NCBI GenBank assembly: GCA_030248065.1
Contig: JASAMV010005196.1
Span: forward strand, 1 to 64,000
DNA length: 64,000 nucleotides
Source of the DNA: Rhynchonema sp. JSB1_4
Lineage: Eukaryota; Nematoda; Chromadorea; Monhysterida; Xyalidae
Direction: 5' to 3'
The translations under genes and the position numbers were made by a program. This document shows, one piece after another, positions 36,985-47,998 of this stretch (its first letter is position 1; each line of letters starts with the position of its first letter). Below the pieces are notes generated by a model. The model worked only from the letters and a program-made list of their open reading frames with translations, made no database searches and was not told the origin of the DNA.

Positions 36985-39900
36985 TCAAGCCTTGCGTTTC
37001 GCCTCCAATCGTCGATCCCGCTCCTCAGCAATCGACAGCCGGATACCCTTCTGGCCGGGCAGACTGATCAACTCCTTGGTGCCCTTGCCGATGATGAACA
37101 CGTTGCTCAGACTGCAATGCACTCGTACAAATACGTTTGTTCATTCGTTTTAATTTTCCACATCTTTACTGCAGGTTGTTGAAATGTTAAAGGCAATCTT
37201 GCCGCTGATGTCACCGCCGCGAAATCTACAGTATACCAGAGTCTGAGTCATTACACCGTTTTTCGACTTATACATGAAGCGGTTTTTCTTTAGTTCAATG
37301 TTTCATGCTGTTTCATGCCACGCAGCTGAGTACTGTGTAAGCCGAATGGCTCTAAAGAGGTACAATTTTATAACACATCGAGTTTTTCTTTGGGCCACAG
37401 TTTGAGATAGAGTTGCTCCACTAATTTTGATCAGCGTAAAAGTTATTCCTCTACAGCTAATGAACATCTGTTACGCTGGTCGAAATTAGTGGAGCAACTC
37501 TATCTCAAACTGTGGCCCAAAGAAAAATTCCCTGTGCTGTAAAATTGTACCTCTATAGCTGAGTATAGAGCACTCTGCTCAGCCGCGTGGCTGCAAAGCA
37601 GCCTGAAACATCGAACTACGTAAATATCGCTTCATGTCTAAGTCGAGAAGCGGTGGAACATCTCGGCCTCTGGTATACTGTAGATTTCGCGGCGGTGACA
37701 TCAGCGGCTAGATTGCCTATAACCTGTGACATTTTGCTTTGTGTGCTTACGTGAAACATTTTCACCAAATACTCCTCCTTCGTAAAAGTATGTATAGTGA
37801 CACTCTTGACATTCTTGAACGTTGTTTCGGTTCGTAATCAGAATCGCCTCGTACTATATTAAAAAAGGCGGATGCCGCGATCACGTCACAACACGAAGGG
37901 AGGGTAAACTGTAGTGGATTAGTTGAACTTTTTGTTTCACAGGAGGCTGTCGCACGGAAATCATTTTACCATTTTGCCACCATCTGACAAACAGTTGAAG
38001 AGAAACATTCTACCCCAATTTCCCAACACCGTTCATTTCGCAGAATGAAAGTGATTGCCCCCTGCCCTAACCGTGTGGCAAACGAATGTCCAGCGGTGTC
38101 CTTGATGTGCACAATATCGAACGAGCCCGGATGACGTTCGCGATGTGTGATCAGACCGACACGACCCACGTTGTGACCACCAGTCACCATCACTTTGTTG
38201 CCTGGTGCATAAAGGCATACAGGTTGTCGGTGGTTTTGACTAACAAATGGTTGTGGAAATAAAACCGTACTTATACTGTCTATCTAGTGTGTTTGCATCC
38301 AAAATCCACATATTGGGCGGTATTTTCGAAACGGTGTAAACATCAGTTGGGCGTAAACGTCGGTGCAAGCTCGATAGAAAGCTTGGTCGGTGTAAACGCA
38401 AAACATTCCACCTTAACAGCAGGCAATATTTCATGTTTACACCGAGTTTAAACCGACCGAGCTTACGCCAACCTTGACACCAAACTGACGTTCACACCAA
38501 TGGTGTAGCAGGGGGGGTGGAGGGTCCCCCCAAGGTACAGTAGGTAGATAAGTTGACGCTCCATCCTGGTACGTAGGTAGGTCGCCGCCCGGCGGCTGGT
38601 ACAGTAAGTTGCTATTTTTGGCTCAAAATGGTATAAAATCGGTATTTTGCACTCCAAATAGGCGAAAAATCGCGCGCTACGCGCGAAATTAGCGTTAAGA
38701 GTACATTTTCATCAAAATTTCGACCAAAAAAATTTTCTCCCCCCCCCCTAGCTCGGACGGTACAGTAGGTAGGTTGCCGCCCCACATTTTTGGTGGTACA
38801 GTAGGTTGCCGCCCCGCCTGGGTAGCTACACCACTGGTTCACACCGTTTCGAAAATTCCACCCATTTGATGAGTTTTGAGACATGCAACGAGAAATATGG
38901 TGTCGGTGTCACCCGAATATAGACCGATGAACAACAGGTCTGTCAGCGGTTATTATTTGTATTCAACACGAAACAACAAAAAAAATCATGACAAGATGCA
39001 AGCACCGATCAGCACTCACCGACTTCGAACTTGACGTAATCGGTGATCTTGCCACTGGCGATGTCCAACACGACGGTGTCGTGCAGTCCGATGTCGGGAT
39101 GCGGGTATCGAATGGTGCGTCCATCGTGCGTCACCACGTACGGCACACCCTTCTGTGCCACACCAACACGACGCACTTTGCACAACTTCATCTGCAGCGC
39201 ATGGGGAATCGTGAATTTGACAATTACTTCAACTTGCACTGCACCGAAAACTCAGATCTGACCAGTGTAGTTCATGGGGGAAGGCTCCCCCTAGGGTGTA
39301 ATTCCCCGGCCATGGTACACTTACCCCTTTAATTCCTCATAGGCACACTTAATTCCACAATTTTGCCTAAAATAGGCAGTTTTTAGATTCAAATGTCAAA
39401 CATCGCCAAATACGCCCTTTATATGCGGGATGTTTTCTAAAAATGGCAAAAACAGGTGACATTTTTCGCTCTAAAATGACGTTTCTCCAAAATTGGGCCT
39501 TCCCCCTTGGGAGGCACACTTAATTCAACTCCAAAAACAGTGAGAGTAAACTTAATTCCCCGCCGAACCACGAACCCCACTGATTTGATCTGACGGGTCT
39601 TCATTAAAATGCACCATGTGCTGTCTTGATATGCTTGCAACAACTGAAATTCCTAAAATCTATCGCACTGCGCATCAAATCAAAAGCAAGTGCGCACAAA
39701 AGTCCTCTTTCTGCAAAACATACGCGGAAAAAAGAGAGGGCGTGCTCGATGCGATGTCAAGCTAAAGCCGACAGCAGATCTAACCTTTGCTTCCGTCTCG
39801 CTAATTCTGTGCACCGCGTATCGACCCTTGACATCGTAGACCAGCCGAAATAACTCGCCAGTCTTCTCGATCGAAATTACGTCTGGAACAGAGGTCACAC

Positions 39901-41556
39901 ACAGGGTGAGTGGGCCATTCTATTATGTGCAGTGTTTATATTTCAAATGGGGGACCCAGGTGCCAGAGGCACCCAAATTACCACATTTGAACTTTAAGTG
40001 CTTCTGTGGACCGGGCCAGGCTCCAGCCGGTGTTGAATAACCACCACAACAACACAAAACAGAAAGAGAGTCAGATTCAACTCAACTCACCCATAAATCC
40101 GGCCGGATACGTCAGATCTGTTCGTACTTTGCCGTCGACCTTGATCAGTCGCTGTTTGACAATCTTTTTCGCTTCATCGCCTGTCAAGGCGTACTTGAGT
40201 CGATTGCGAAGAAAGATGATCAGTGGCAGACATTCGCGCAGTTTGTGGGGGCCGGTGCTCGGTCGTGGGGCCTGAAATGGGAAATTTTAACACATAGTTT
40301 TTTTAGACACTTTTTAGGTGCAATTTGCACCTAAAAAATCAGAATTGCACCTAAAAATTCAGGGTTAGGTGCAAGGTTGCACCTAGAATTTTGGGCCCTT
40401 ATTTGCTTAATTTAGCATTTATACAGCATCTTTTAAGGTTGGAAAGCTTAGAAACAAAAAAAATGCGCTGCGCGGCTTTTCATTCCTTCCAATAAATTCC
40501 ATCGAAGCATTTGGTCAACATCGACAAAAAATATTGATCTGATTGATTGATTTCGTACACAGTTAGTACCTGGTGTGCTGGTGATAAGATTCAAAACAAA
40601 TACATGCTGTACTAGGATCAGTGTAGTTCCTGGTCCGGCGAGGCGGTTAGTGAACCTACCCACTTTGTCGGTGCGGCGGTTAGTGCACCTCCCTGTGGGG
40701 GGAAGGAGGGGAAGACCAAAATTCAGGAAAAAGTCCTTCTTTGAGGTAAAAAATTTGACCTATTTTTGCCCTTTTTTGGAAAAAAATTCTCCATAAATAG
40801 AGTATATTGGCGACTTTTGACAACATTGACCTGAAAATTACCCATTTTAGGCCTAAAATGACCATCATGGGCTAAAAATGCCTATTTTAGGCAAAAATTG
40901 CGGCGGTTAGTGTACCTGGTGCGGCGGTTAGTGCACTAGTGTACCTTGGTCGCGGCGGTTAGTGTACCTTAGGAGGGGACCCCCTCCCCCCAAGAACTAC
41001 ACTGACCAGAACTAGAGCAGAGCATGACAACAGTATTAGATACCCACACAGTAAATGAACAGCGAAAGTAATTGATTCGTATGTGACCCCCAAATGTGGA
41101 TATGGTGACATGAAAATTTCACTGTTTCGTTTTCTTCTCAATCGGTTCTCAATAATGAAACTGGTACAAAATGTGCTACAAAATGTTGAACTTTCCCTGA
41201 AAAGTTTGCTTTTGCTAAAGGAAAAGGCATTCATTGCGTTACAACTTTATTGAACTTCTAAAAGCACGCAAATAGCATTGAACACACAACCTGGCAAAAA
41301 AGCCTAAAATTGGCGTTTTTTTGTCCAAAATAGGGGTTGCACCTACTTTGGCCAGCTTGCACCTAAAAATTGGGGGGTTGCACCTAAGTTGCACCTGGTG
41401 AATTTTGAAAAAAAACCCTGTTTTAACAATTTTGTGACAATAATTATAAAATATGTGCAAGAACCGTGTGCTTACAAAGGCGCCCGACAATTTGTCCAAC
41501 ATCCAATGCTTGGGCGCAGCCAGGCGCTTCAAATGGTGTTTGGGCCCGCGAGACAT
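36985..41556 (-). CDS. RPS4: 40S ribosomal protein S4
   Basis: Exons 41556-41476, 40271-40091, 39882-39785, 39191-39020, 38201-38072 and 37111-36985 join in phase to 262 residues, the usual length. The protein starts [20 protein letters not shown], the conserved eS4 N terminus. It continues with [32 protein letters not shown] and [10 protein letters not shown] (S4/central domain), then [10 protein letters not shown] and [20 protein letters not shown] (KOW-type segment), ending in [14 protein letters not shown] and a basic tail. It is a structural component of the small ribosomal subunit. The VTGGHN form and [12 protein letters not shown] are close to nematode eS4. The introns are unusually rich in transposons: a hAT-type copy in introns 1 and 3, nested elements in intron 4, a palindrome in intron 5. 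Donors of introns 3 and 5 are GTTAGA and GTTAGG, with T at +3. Confidence 0.97.
37191..37718. repeat. Large hairpin element in RPS4 intron 5
   Basis: AGGCAATCTTGCCGCTGATG at the left and CATCAGCGGCTAGATTGCCT at the right enclose arms of about 240 bases. The centre (37380-37550) is a tight inverted repeat around GTTACGCTGGTCGAAATTAG. Outer flanks read TTAA and ATAA, so a TTA-like target is possible. Confidence 0.8.
38315..38863. mobile_element. Foldback MITE with GGGCGG...CCACCC ends, copy 2
   Basis: Same family as 10189-10402, flanked by ATT on both sides. A hAT-type MITE (38498-38836) inserted in the right arm; removing it restores the arm ending ACACCGTTTCGAAAATTCCACCC. It lies in RPS4 intron 4. 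Confidence 0.8.
38498..38836. mobile_element. hAT-type MITE, GGTACAGTAGGTAGGT tag family, copy 2
   Basis: Termini CAATGGTGTAGC and GCTACACCACTG bound 339 bp; the duplication GTTCACAC is perfect at 38490-38497 and 38837-38844. Core GC palindrome at about 38670-38686. Confidence 0.92.
39263..39586. mobile_element. hAT-type MITE, GGCACACTTAATTCC tag family, in RPS4 intron 3
   Basis: CAGTGTAGTTCATGG starts the element; the right end has CCCCACTG plus four extra bases. The 8-bp word GATCTGAC is present at 39255-39262 and 39587-39594. The core resembles those of the GTACACTATCTCC and AACCGCCGCG families; the tag is different. Confidence 0.75.
40619..41004. mobile_element. hAT-type MITE, AACCGCCGCG tag family, in RPS4 intron 1
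   Basis: CAGTGTAGTTCCTGG to AAGAACTACACTG, 386 bp. Flanks ACTAGGAT and ACCAGAAC agree at 5 of 8 bases, so the duplication has decayed. Tag units GCGGCGGTTAGTG repeat on both sides. TTGCACCTA-rich stretches at 40315-40400 and 41330-41396 flank it at a distance and may be the two ends of an older interrupted element. Confidence 0.75.
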
Positions 41557-41641
41557 CTTCGGATCGAATTCTGCTGCCGATTTTACCCTTTTACGATATT
41601 ATGTTTATCTGAAACGGTCTCGAGTAGCGTAGGTTTGGTTA

Positions 41642-42104
41642 CCGTATTGTCGGAAATAGAATACGGGGGTTCTATTTTTTCACTCACCCAAATCTGAAAA
41701 AATCACTTACGAAAAAACGGGTTTTAGATGTATGTTATGCTCTATAATTGTGTTTATGGGTGTTGAATATTCACTTATTTGCCTTATTATGTTGGTTGGT
41801 TTATTGCTCAGTGACGCATAAAACCATGCACGTAAATTAGTGATAGAAGCACAGTTACAAGACCGGGTGGGACAATTACGGAAATGAAACTGTTATTATT
41901 ATGTCTTATTATGTCATCAATGACTGTGTAAACTATGTTTAATACAACAATGAAGCCTTACCATGTCGCTATGTGGGGTACCGCACCAGTTGAGGATGGG
42001 GGTCTATTATTGGGGGGTTCTATTTTTTCACTCGGTCCAATTTAGGAGGGTTCTATTATTTGGGGGGGGGGTCAATTTTGGGGGTTCTATTTCCGACACT
42101 ACGG
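41642..42104. mobile_element. Tc1/mariner-type MITE, CCGTATTGTCGGAAATAGAA family, copy 2
   Basis: Inverted termini with flanking TA at 41640-41641 and 42105-42106. It contains a 94-base piece (41795-41888) of the non-LTR retrotransposon also seen at 803-899. Confidence 0.82.
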
Positions 42105-42109
42105 TAATA

Positions 42110-42950
42110 AAGTGTAGTTCCTGAGGGGGCCCCAGGGTAGTACTTGGGGGGTCCCCCAAATTCATCTATCTGTCGTCAACACTTTTTGATTTCATCTATC
42201 TATCGACAACACTTATGGGCAAATCTATCTATCGTCAACAAATTCTTGGAACAATCTATCTATCGTCAACAACCATCAACCCCAAAATGGATATTTTTTA
42301 TCTCAAAATGGCTCAAAATCGGTATTTTTTTACCCCAAATAGGCAAAAAATAGCGCGCTACGCGCGGGTTTAGTACATCTAAGTTCATTTTCATTAATAT
42401 TTACACATTATTATCTACTTAGTGCACCTATCTTGATTTTTGGCTACCCCAACCATCTATCTATCGTCAACAAGTGGAAGTTTGGGTCGACCCCCAGATT
42501 TCGGACTTGTGTCATCTAGGTATCTATCGTCAACATATTTCGGGTCCCAATCTATCTATCGTCAACACCCTGGCCAAGTACTACACTGGGGGCCCCCCTA
42601 AGGTACACTAACCGCAGCGACCAAGGTGCACTAGTACACTAACCGCCGCGCCAGGTACACTAACCGCCTCACTTTTTACCTAAAATACATTTTAGGCCTA
42701 AAATATGGATTTTTAGGCCTAAAATGGGTGATTTTTAGGTCAATGATGGCAAAAGTCGCCAAAATACCCGTTTTACAGAGAATTTTTTCCAAATAGGGGC
42801 AAAAATCGGTCAAATTTTCTGCCTCAAAAAGTGACTTTTTCCTGAATTTGGGTCTTCCCCCTTCCCCCCCAGGGAGGTACACTAACCGCCGCACGGAAAA
42901 GGGGTAGGTCCACTAACCGCCGCGCCGGGGCCGGACCAGGAACTACACTG
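42110..42950. mobile_element. hAT-type element, GGTACACTAACCGCCGCG tag family, with nested insertion
   Basis: Starts AAGTGTAGTTCC (first base mutated) and ends CAGGAACTACACTG. The 8-bp flanks CGGTAATA and CGGCAATA differ at one base. The left duplication covers the last three bases and TA of the preceding Tc1-type element, so insertion hit that element's end. It carries the element 42133-42588 inside its left tag region. Confidence 0.85.
42133..42588. mobile_element. hAT-type element, ATCTATCTATCGTCAACA tag family, complete copy
   Basis: CAGGGTAGTACTTGG and CCAAGTACTACACTG bound about 456 bp; GGGGCCCC flanks both sides if one C is shared with the left terminus. At least seven tag copies, core GC palindrome near 42352-42368. 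It is the reference for reading the interrupted copy at 1-2639. Confidence 0.82.
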
Positions 42951-43056
42951 CGGCAATACGTTCATAGTAGTGGCTAGGCTAGGGGGTTACCCCCTCTCAG
43001 TACATACCTACCACAAAACCCGAGGGGGTTGGAGGGGATTGAGCACTTACCTCTCA

Positions 43057-43857
43057 CAGTGATGTAGTTGGTCCGAGCAAGAAAGCTAGCTAGCTGGAGG
43101 GGTCCGGCGCAAGAAAGCTATCTAGCTAGCCGGGTATCCCGATTTGGGGGGTATTGGTCCAGAAGTCAAGAACAGGGGTATAAAAATTGGTCGAAATTAT
43201 GCTAAAATAAGCCTTAAAATGCGTATTTTTGTGCACGTCTGAGAAAATTTGAACGAATGTGACCATTTTGGCCCATAAAACGGTCATTTTGGCACTAAAA
43301 TCAACACTTTTTTTACTTGGTGACCGGAGCAAGAAAGCTAGCTAGCCAGTTTGGGGCAGTGTAGTGGCAGGCAAATGGTTGCAAGGTACCCTTGGGGGGG
43401 ATGGACCCAGATGGTTGCAAGGTACCCCCTACCCAGCCTCCGGGAGGTTGCAATGTACCCCTGAGGTCCGAAAAAATGGCGTTTTTTCCATGCATTATAC
43501 TGCAAATTTGGCCGAAAAAATGGTACTTTTTTGCATTTTGGCCGAAAATTTGCCTCAAATACCTATTATATGGATGTTTGCGCGCGGAGCGCGCGATTTT
43601 TGGGGTTTTGAGGTCGAAAAACACCCATTTTTGCCTATAAAAACCATAAATTGATGGTTGCAAGGTACCCTCCGGGGTGGTTGCAAGGTACCTACCCTTC
43701 CCCCCCATCCCCCCAAGGGGTGGTTGCAAGGTACCTACTCCTTAGGGGGGAATCCCCCCCCATCCCCTTCCAGCCACTACACTGGTTTGGGGGGTATGGG
43801 TTTCGGAGCAAGAAAGCTACCTAGCAGTTGGGGTAATACCCCCCAATTACATCACTG
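43057..43857. mobile_element. hAT-type element, GCAAGAAAGCTAGCTAGC tag family
   Basis: CAGTGATGTAGTTGG and ATTACATCACTG bound 801 bp with the perfect duplication ACCTCTCA (43049-43056, 43858-43865). The target word is itself a tag of the host family. Holds a nested element at 43357-43784. Confidence 0.9.
43357..43784. mobile_element. hAT-type MITE, TGGTTGCAAGGTACC tag family, copy 1
   Basis: CAGTGTAGTGGC and GCCACTACACTG bound 428 bp; duplication GTTTGGGG is perfect at 43349-43356 and 43785-43792. Tag units TGGTTGCAAGGTACC on both sides; core GC palindrome at about 43580-43597. Confidence 0.93.
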
Positions 43858-43893
43858 ACCTCTCACAACTCCACCTCTCACAAGCAATTTATA

Positions 43894-44279
43894 CCGTAAA
43901 AACCTAAATACAGCCCCCCGGAATAGAGCCCCCCAAAAATGGGTCAGTGAAGTAACAGAGCCCCCCCGGAATAGGGCCCCCTAAGTAACTTACCCTATAC
44001 AGTGGTGTATTAACGCTTGATAGTGGTGCACAGGTACATTTATGCACGTTTGTTGTTCGTTCAGAGCACATAATACGCCTCTTATTGACGAATAGACACG
44101 AATAAATGAGATTACAAGTGAAAAAACATCCTTTCAAACCCCTTTTTAGGGGTTTTTGGGGGTATTTCTGGGAACAATGTTTTCAGGTTCGGGTCAGTGA
44201 ATTAATAGAGGCCCCCCGGAATAGAGCCCCCAAAATGGGGTCAGTGAGTTAATAGAGCCTCCTAATTAGGTTTTTACGG
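43894..44279. mobile_element. Tc1/mariner-type MITE, CCGTAAAAACCTAAATACAG family, copy 1
   Basis: Inverted termini CCGTAAAAACCTAA and TTAGGTTTTTACGG flanked by TA at 43892-43893 and 44280-44281. Subterminal repeats AATAGAGCCCCC. Confidence 0.87.
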
Positions 44280-44935
44280 TACCTTTCTAACGCAAAAACG
44301 TGTTTTTCGACCTTATTTTCCCAAAAATCGCGCACCGACCCATAACACGTGTTTTAAGGCGATTTTCCGCCAAAATTTGGAAAAACCACTATTTCTACCT
44401 CATTTTTTGCCAAAATTGTATTTTACAAAAACGGTGTTTTTGTCTTTTTGAGTGGCCAAAATCATACCTCTCACGCAGTGTTGGAGGTACTCTGGAGGGG
44501 GGATACCTACTGTACCGCGCTCGGAGAGGGGGGATACCTACTGTACCAAAGCCGATAGCCTGGGGGGGTTATGTACCTAGGGGGGTTTGGGGGGGTTAGG
44601 TTTTGGGGTAAAAATTTTCAATGTTTTTATTATGTGTGGAATCGTGTGAAAACGTAGTATTTGCGCGCGTAGCGCGCGAATTTTGGGTAATTTGAGGCAA
44701 AAACCACTGATTTTACACTAATTTTGGCCATTTTGGTAAAAAATTGGCACTTTTGGGGCAAAATCGGGGGGGAGATACCTACTGTACCGGGGTGAAAATC
44801 GGGGGGATACCTACTGTACCATGCCAAACATCGGGGGGGGGGATACCTACTGTACCAGGCGAGGGGGATACCTACTGTACTGGGGGGGCTACCCCCTCAC
44901 CTCCGCTCCAACACGGGGGGGGTTACCGTATTCCC

Positions 44936-45297
44936 TAAAATAGAGCCCCCAAAAATAGAGCCCCCCCAAAAAATACAGCCCCCCAACTTGAAATTCCCCG
45001 CTTCGGGGTCGTAAAGTCAAGTTCTTGTGTAAGACACCTTGTGTACAACGTTTGTGGTTGAGTATATGATGACTTAAAGCCTTTTATGGAAGATCTGCAC
45101 CTGAAAACACTCAATAATCACCAGTAACACCCCGACAGAACTCCATTTTAGGGGTATTTTTTGGAACATTTTTTGAGATTTTGGACAGCGAAAAAATACA
45201 GCCCCCCCAAAAATAGAGCCCCCCCCCCAAAAATACAGCCCCCTAAAAGGGGTCAGTGAAAAAATACAGCCCCCCCCTTGTATTTTAGGTTTTACGG
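44936..45297. mobile_element. Tc1/mariner-type MITE, CCGTAAAAACC family, copy 2
   Basis: Flanked by TA at 44934-44935 and 45298-45299; termini CCGTATTCCCTAAAATAG and TTTTAGGTTTTACGG are diverged. Confidence 0.78.
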
Positions 45298-45299
45298 TA

Positions 45300-45696
45300 C
45301 CGTAAAAACCTAAATACAGCCCCCCCCGGAATAGAGCCCCCCCGTAATACAGCCCCCCCAAAAGGGGTCAGTGAATTAATAGAGCCCCCCCTAAGTAACA
45401 TCATCTATATAGTAGTGTATTAAGGCTTGATAGTGGTGCACAGGCACATTTATGCACGTCTGTTGTTCGTTCAGAGCACATAATATGCCTCTAATTGACG
45501 AATAGACACGAACAAATGCGATTACAAGCGAAAGAACATCCTTTCAAACCCCTTTTTAGGGGGTTTTTGGGGGGTATTTCTGGGAACAATTTTTCAGGTT
45601 CGGGTCAGTGAATTAATAGAGGCCCCCCCCGGAATAGAGCCCCCAAAATGGGGTCAGTGAATTAATAGAGCCCCCCTTCTATTTAGGTTTTTACGG
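45300..45696. mobile_element. Tc1/mariner-type MITE, CCGTAAAAACC family, copy 3
   Basis: Directly adjacent to copy 2, sharing its TA (45298-45299); right TA at 45697-45698. The middle is close to copy 1, including TTAATAGAGCCCCCC. Confidence 0.87.
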
Positions 45697-46062
45697 TATG
45701 TACCTAGGGGGGGTTTGGGGGGTTGGGGGGGTTAGGTTTTGGGGTGAAAATTTTTAATGTGTTTATTATGTGTGGAATCGTGTGAAACTGCAGTATTTGC
45801 GCGCGTAGCGCGCGAATTTGGGGTAATTCGAGGTAAAAACCACTGATTTTACACTAATTTTGGCCATTTTGGTCAAAAATTGGCACCTTCGAGGCAAAAT
45901 CGGGGGGATACCTACTGTACCATGCCAAACATCGGGCGGGATACCTACTGTACCAGGCGAGGGGGATACCTACTGTACTGGGGGCAGTGTAGTGGCAGGC
46001 AGATGGTTGCAAGGTACCCTTGGGGGGGATGGATCCAGATGGTTGCAAGGTACCCCCCTATA

Positions 46063-46485
46063 TACTTGCGTATTTTTCCGCAAAATATATTTTTGGAAAA
46101 AAAACCGTTTTTTTTCCGGAAAAAAAACCGTTTTTTTCCAAATATTTTTCCAGTACTTAAGGATACCCATGGTCCAAAAACGCCTATTTTGGAGAAAATT
46201 TTGTGGGGAAATGGCCTGAAACAGGCTAAAAATGCACTTGGAGATTAAAAAGTGCTCATTTTGAACTGTTTAGCACCGATTTACATTGGTTTTGACAACA
46301 TCCTTTCGCAACCTTTGAAAATATTTCGGAAATTTTTGGAAAAAAAACCGTTTTTTTTCCAAAAGTTGCCACTTGGAAAAATTTCCGGAAAAATAAAAAC
46401 GTATTTTTCCGGGCCTCGGAAAAAAAACGGTTTTTTTTCGGTTTTTTTTCCGGAAAAAAAACTGTTTTTTTCCGGCCCGCAAGTA
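46063..46485. mobile_element. TA-flanked element with GGAAAAAAAACCGTTTTTTTT repeats
   Basis: TACTTGCG and CGCAAGTA termini with TA at 46061-46062 and 46486-46487. Subterminal runs alternate poly-A and poly-T around CCGG or ACCG. The middle shares words with the element at 23248-23625. Confidence 0.78.
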
Positions 46486-46518
46486 TACCCCCCTACCCAG
46501 CCTCCAGAAGGTTGCAAG

Positions 46519-46957
46519 CACTGTAGTGGCTGGGGGGGGATGGGGGGGATTCCCCCCCCTAAGGGGTATCTATCTCGAGTCAACCCTTGGGGGGGATGTG
46601 GGGGGGGAAGGGTATCTATCTCGAGCCGACCCCAAAAGGTATCTCGAGTAAGTAGATTTATGGTTTTCAAAGGCAAAAATAGGTGTTTTTCGACCTCGGG
46701 ACCCCCAAAAATCGCGCGCTCCGCGCGCAAACACCCAAACATGGTCATTTTAGATTTAGGCCAATTTTCGGCAAAAATGTCAAAAAATACCCATTTTTAG
46801 GCCAATTTTGCAGTAAAATTGCATGCAAAAAACGGCCTTTTTTCGCCTTTTGACGGACCATAGGGGTATCTTGGGTAGCCTCTGGGGGGTATCTCGAGTA
46901 AGTCCGAAACCTTCCCCCCCTAGGGTATCTTGGGTCGATTGGCCTGCCACCACACTG
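46519..46957. mobile_element. hAT-type MITE, GGGTATCTATCTCGAGTC tag family
   Basis: CACTGTAGTGGCTGG and CCTGCCACCACACTG bound 439 bp with perfect duplication GTTGCAAG (46511-46518, 46958-46965). The target is a tag unit of its host. Confidence 0.92.
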
Positions 46958-47378
46958 GTTGCAAGGTACCCCTGGGGTCCGAAAAAAGGGTGTTTTTTGC
47001 ATGCTTTTTTCTGCAAAATTGGCCGAAAAAATGGTACTTTTTTGGATTTTGGCCGAAAATTTGCCCAAAATAGCTATTATATGGAGGTTTGCGCGCCGAG
47101 CGCGCGATTTTTGGGGTTTTGAGGTCAAAAAACACCTATTTTTGCCTATAAAAACCACAAATTGATGGTTGCAAGGTACCCTCCGGGGTGGTTGCAAGGT
47201 ACCTACCCTTCCCCCCCCATCCCCCCCAAGGGGTGGTTGCAAGGTACCTACTCCTTAGGGGGGGGAATCCCCCCCATCCCCCCCCCAGCCACTACACTGA
47301 CTGGGGGGGGGCTACCCCCCAAACCCCCCCCCCACCTCCAACACTGCTCTCACGCTTCCGGTCCCCCCAACCCCGCAT

Positions 47379-47743
47379 CATAGTAGTGGCAGGGGCGGGG
47401 GGGGGGGTTGGGGGTTACCCCTCTCAGTACTTTACCTACCACAAAACCCGAGGGGGGTTGATTGAGTACAGAGTACTTACCTCACCTTTTTAAGGCAAAA
47501 ATCAGTGTTTTTCGACCCTATTTTCCCAAACCCACCCATAATACATATTTGTAGACGATTTTCGGCGAAAATTTGGAAAAAGCACTTTTTACCTCATATT
47601 TTGGCCAAAATTTTATCGCAAAAACGGTGTTTTTCGTCTTTTTGGGTGACCAAAATCATACCTCTCACGCTTCCGGTCCCAACCCCGCATCGCGCATCAT
47701 CATCATACTTACCTACCTCCCGCTCCCACGCATGGGCCTGCCA
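47379..47743. mobile_element. CATAGTAGTGGC-family copy, right terminus lost
   Basis: Begins CATAGTAGTGGC and runs to GGGCCTGCCA, where the copy at 2213-2627 continues to CTACACTG. The lost end is replaced by sequence of the GGGCCGGGCC family. Confidence 0.65.
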
Positions 47744-47755
47744 AACTGCGCTTCG

Positions 47756-47998
47756 CGCAGAATCAGAGGTCGCAATCGGGCCGGGTTTGGCCGGCCCGGC
47801 CCGGCCCGAGCCCCCAAATCTCCGGCCCGGGGCCCGGCCCGATTGCTGCGACCTCTGCTTTCAGCTTTCCCAGGAAAATTTTTGGAAATTTTGGCCTTTT
47901 TTGACCATTTTTGCCTTTAACCCCAAAATCGGGCCGGGCCGCGACTTTGTACTTTCAAATCGGGCCGGGCCGAGGTTGCCCGACCCGATCCTAGACGA
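47756..47998. repeat. Repeat with TCGGGCCGGGCC tags
   Basis: GCAGAGGTCGCAATCGGGCC and the complement GGCCCGATTGCTGCGACCTC flank a GC block, and an AT-rich core (GGAAATTTTGGCCTTTTTTG) is followed by two more tags. It resembles the tag-and-core plan of the hAT-type elements, but no clear termini were found. Confidence 0.5.

Larger units (their letters stand above)
45985..47299. mobile_element. hAT-type element, TGGTTGCAAGGTACC tag family, copy 2, with nested insertions
   Basis: CAGTGTAGTGGC and GCCACTACACTG with perfect duplication ACTGGGGG (45977-45984, 47300-47307). It contains the TA-flanked foldback 46063-46485 and the hAT-type copy 46519-46957. Confidence 0.9.
44476..47346. mobile_element. 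hAT-type element, GATACCTACTGTACC tag family, expanded by insertions
   Basis: CAGTGTTGGAGG at the left and CCTCCAACACTG at the right, with perfect duplication CTCTCACG (44468-44475, 47347-47354). A near-complete element end also occurs at about 44914 and a second partial core at 45699-45984, so it looks like a dimer or recombinant of two copies of the family. Four insertions are nested in it. Confidence 0.78.
42963..47378. mobile_element. Interrupted CATAGTAGTGGC-family element hosting a large nest
   Basis: Left end CATAGTAGTGGC at 42963; the interior segments (42963-43056, 43866-43893, 44282-44475, 47355-47378) read continuously against the intact copy at 2213-2627 once the insertions are removed. 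The right terminus is not present; a second copy begins at 47379, either tandem or inserted. Confidence 0.65.

Noticed and set aside
46252..46800. 182-codon plus-strand frame
   Set aside because: It runs through poly-A/poly-T subterminal repeats of a TA-flanked element and across an insertion junction.
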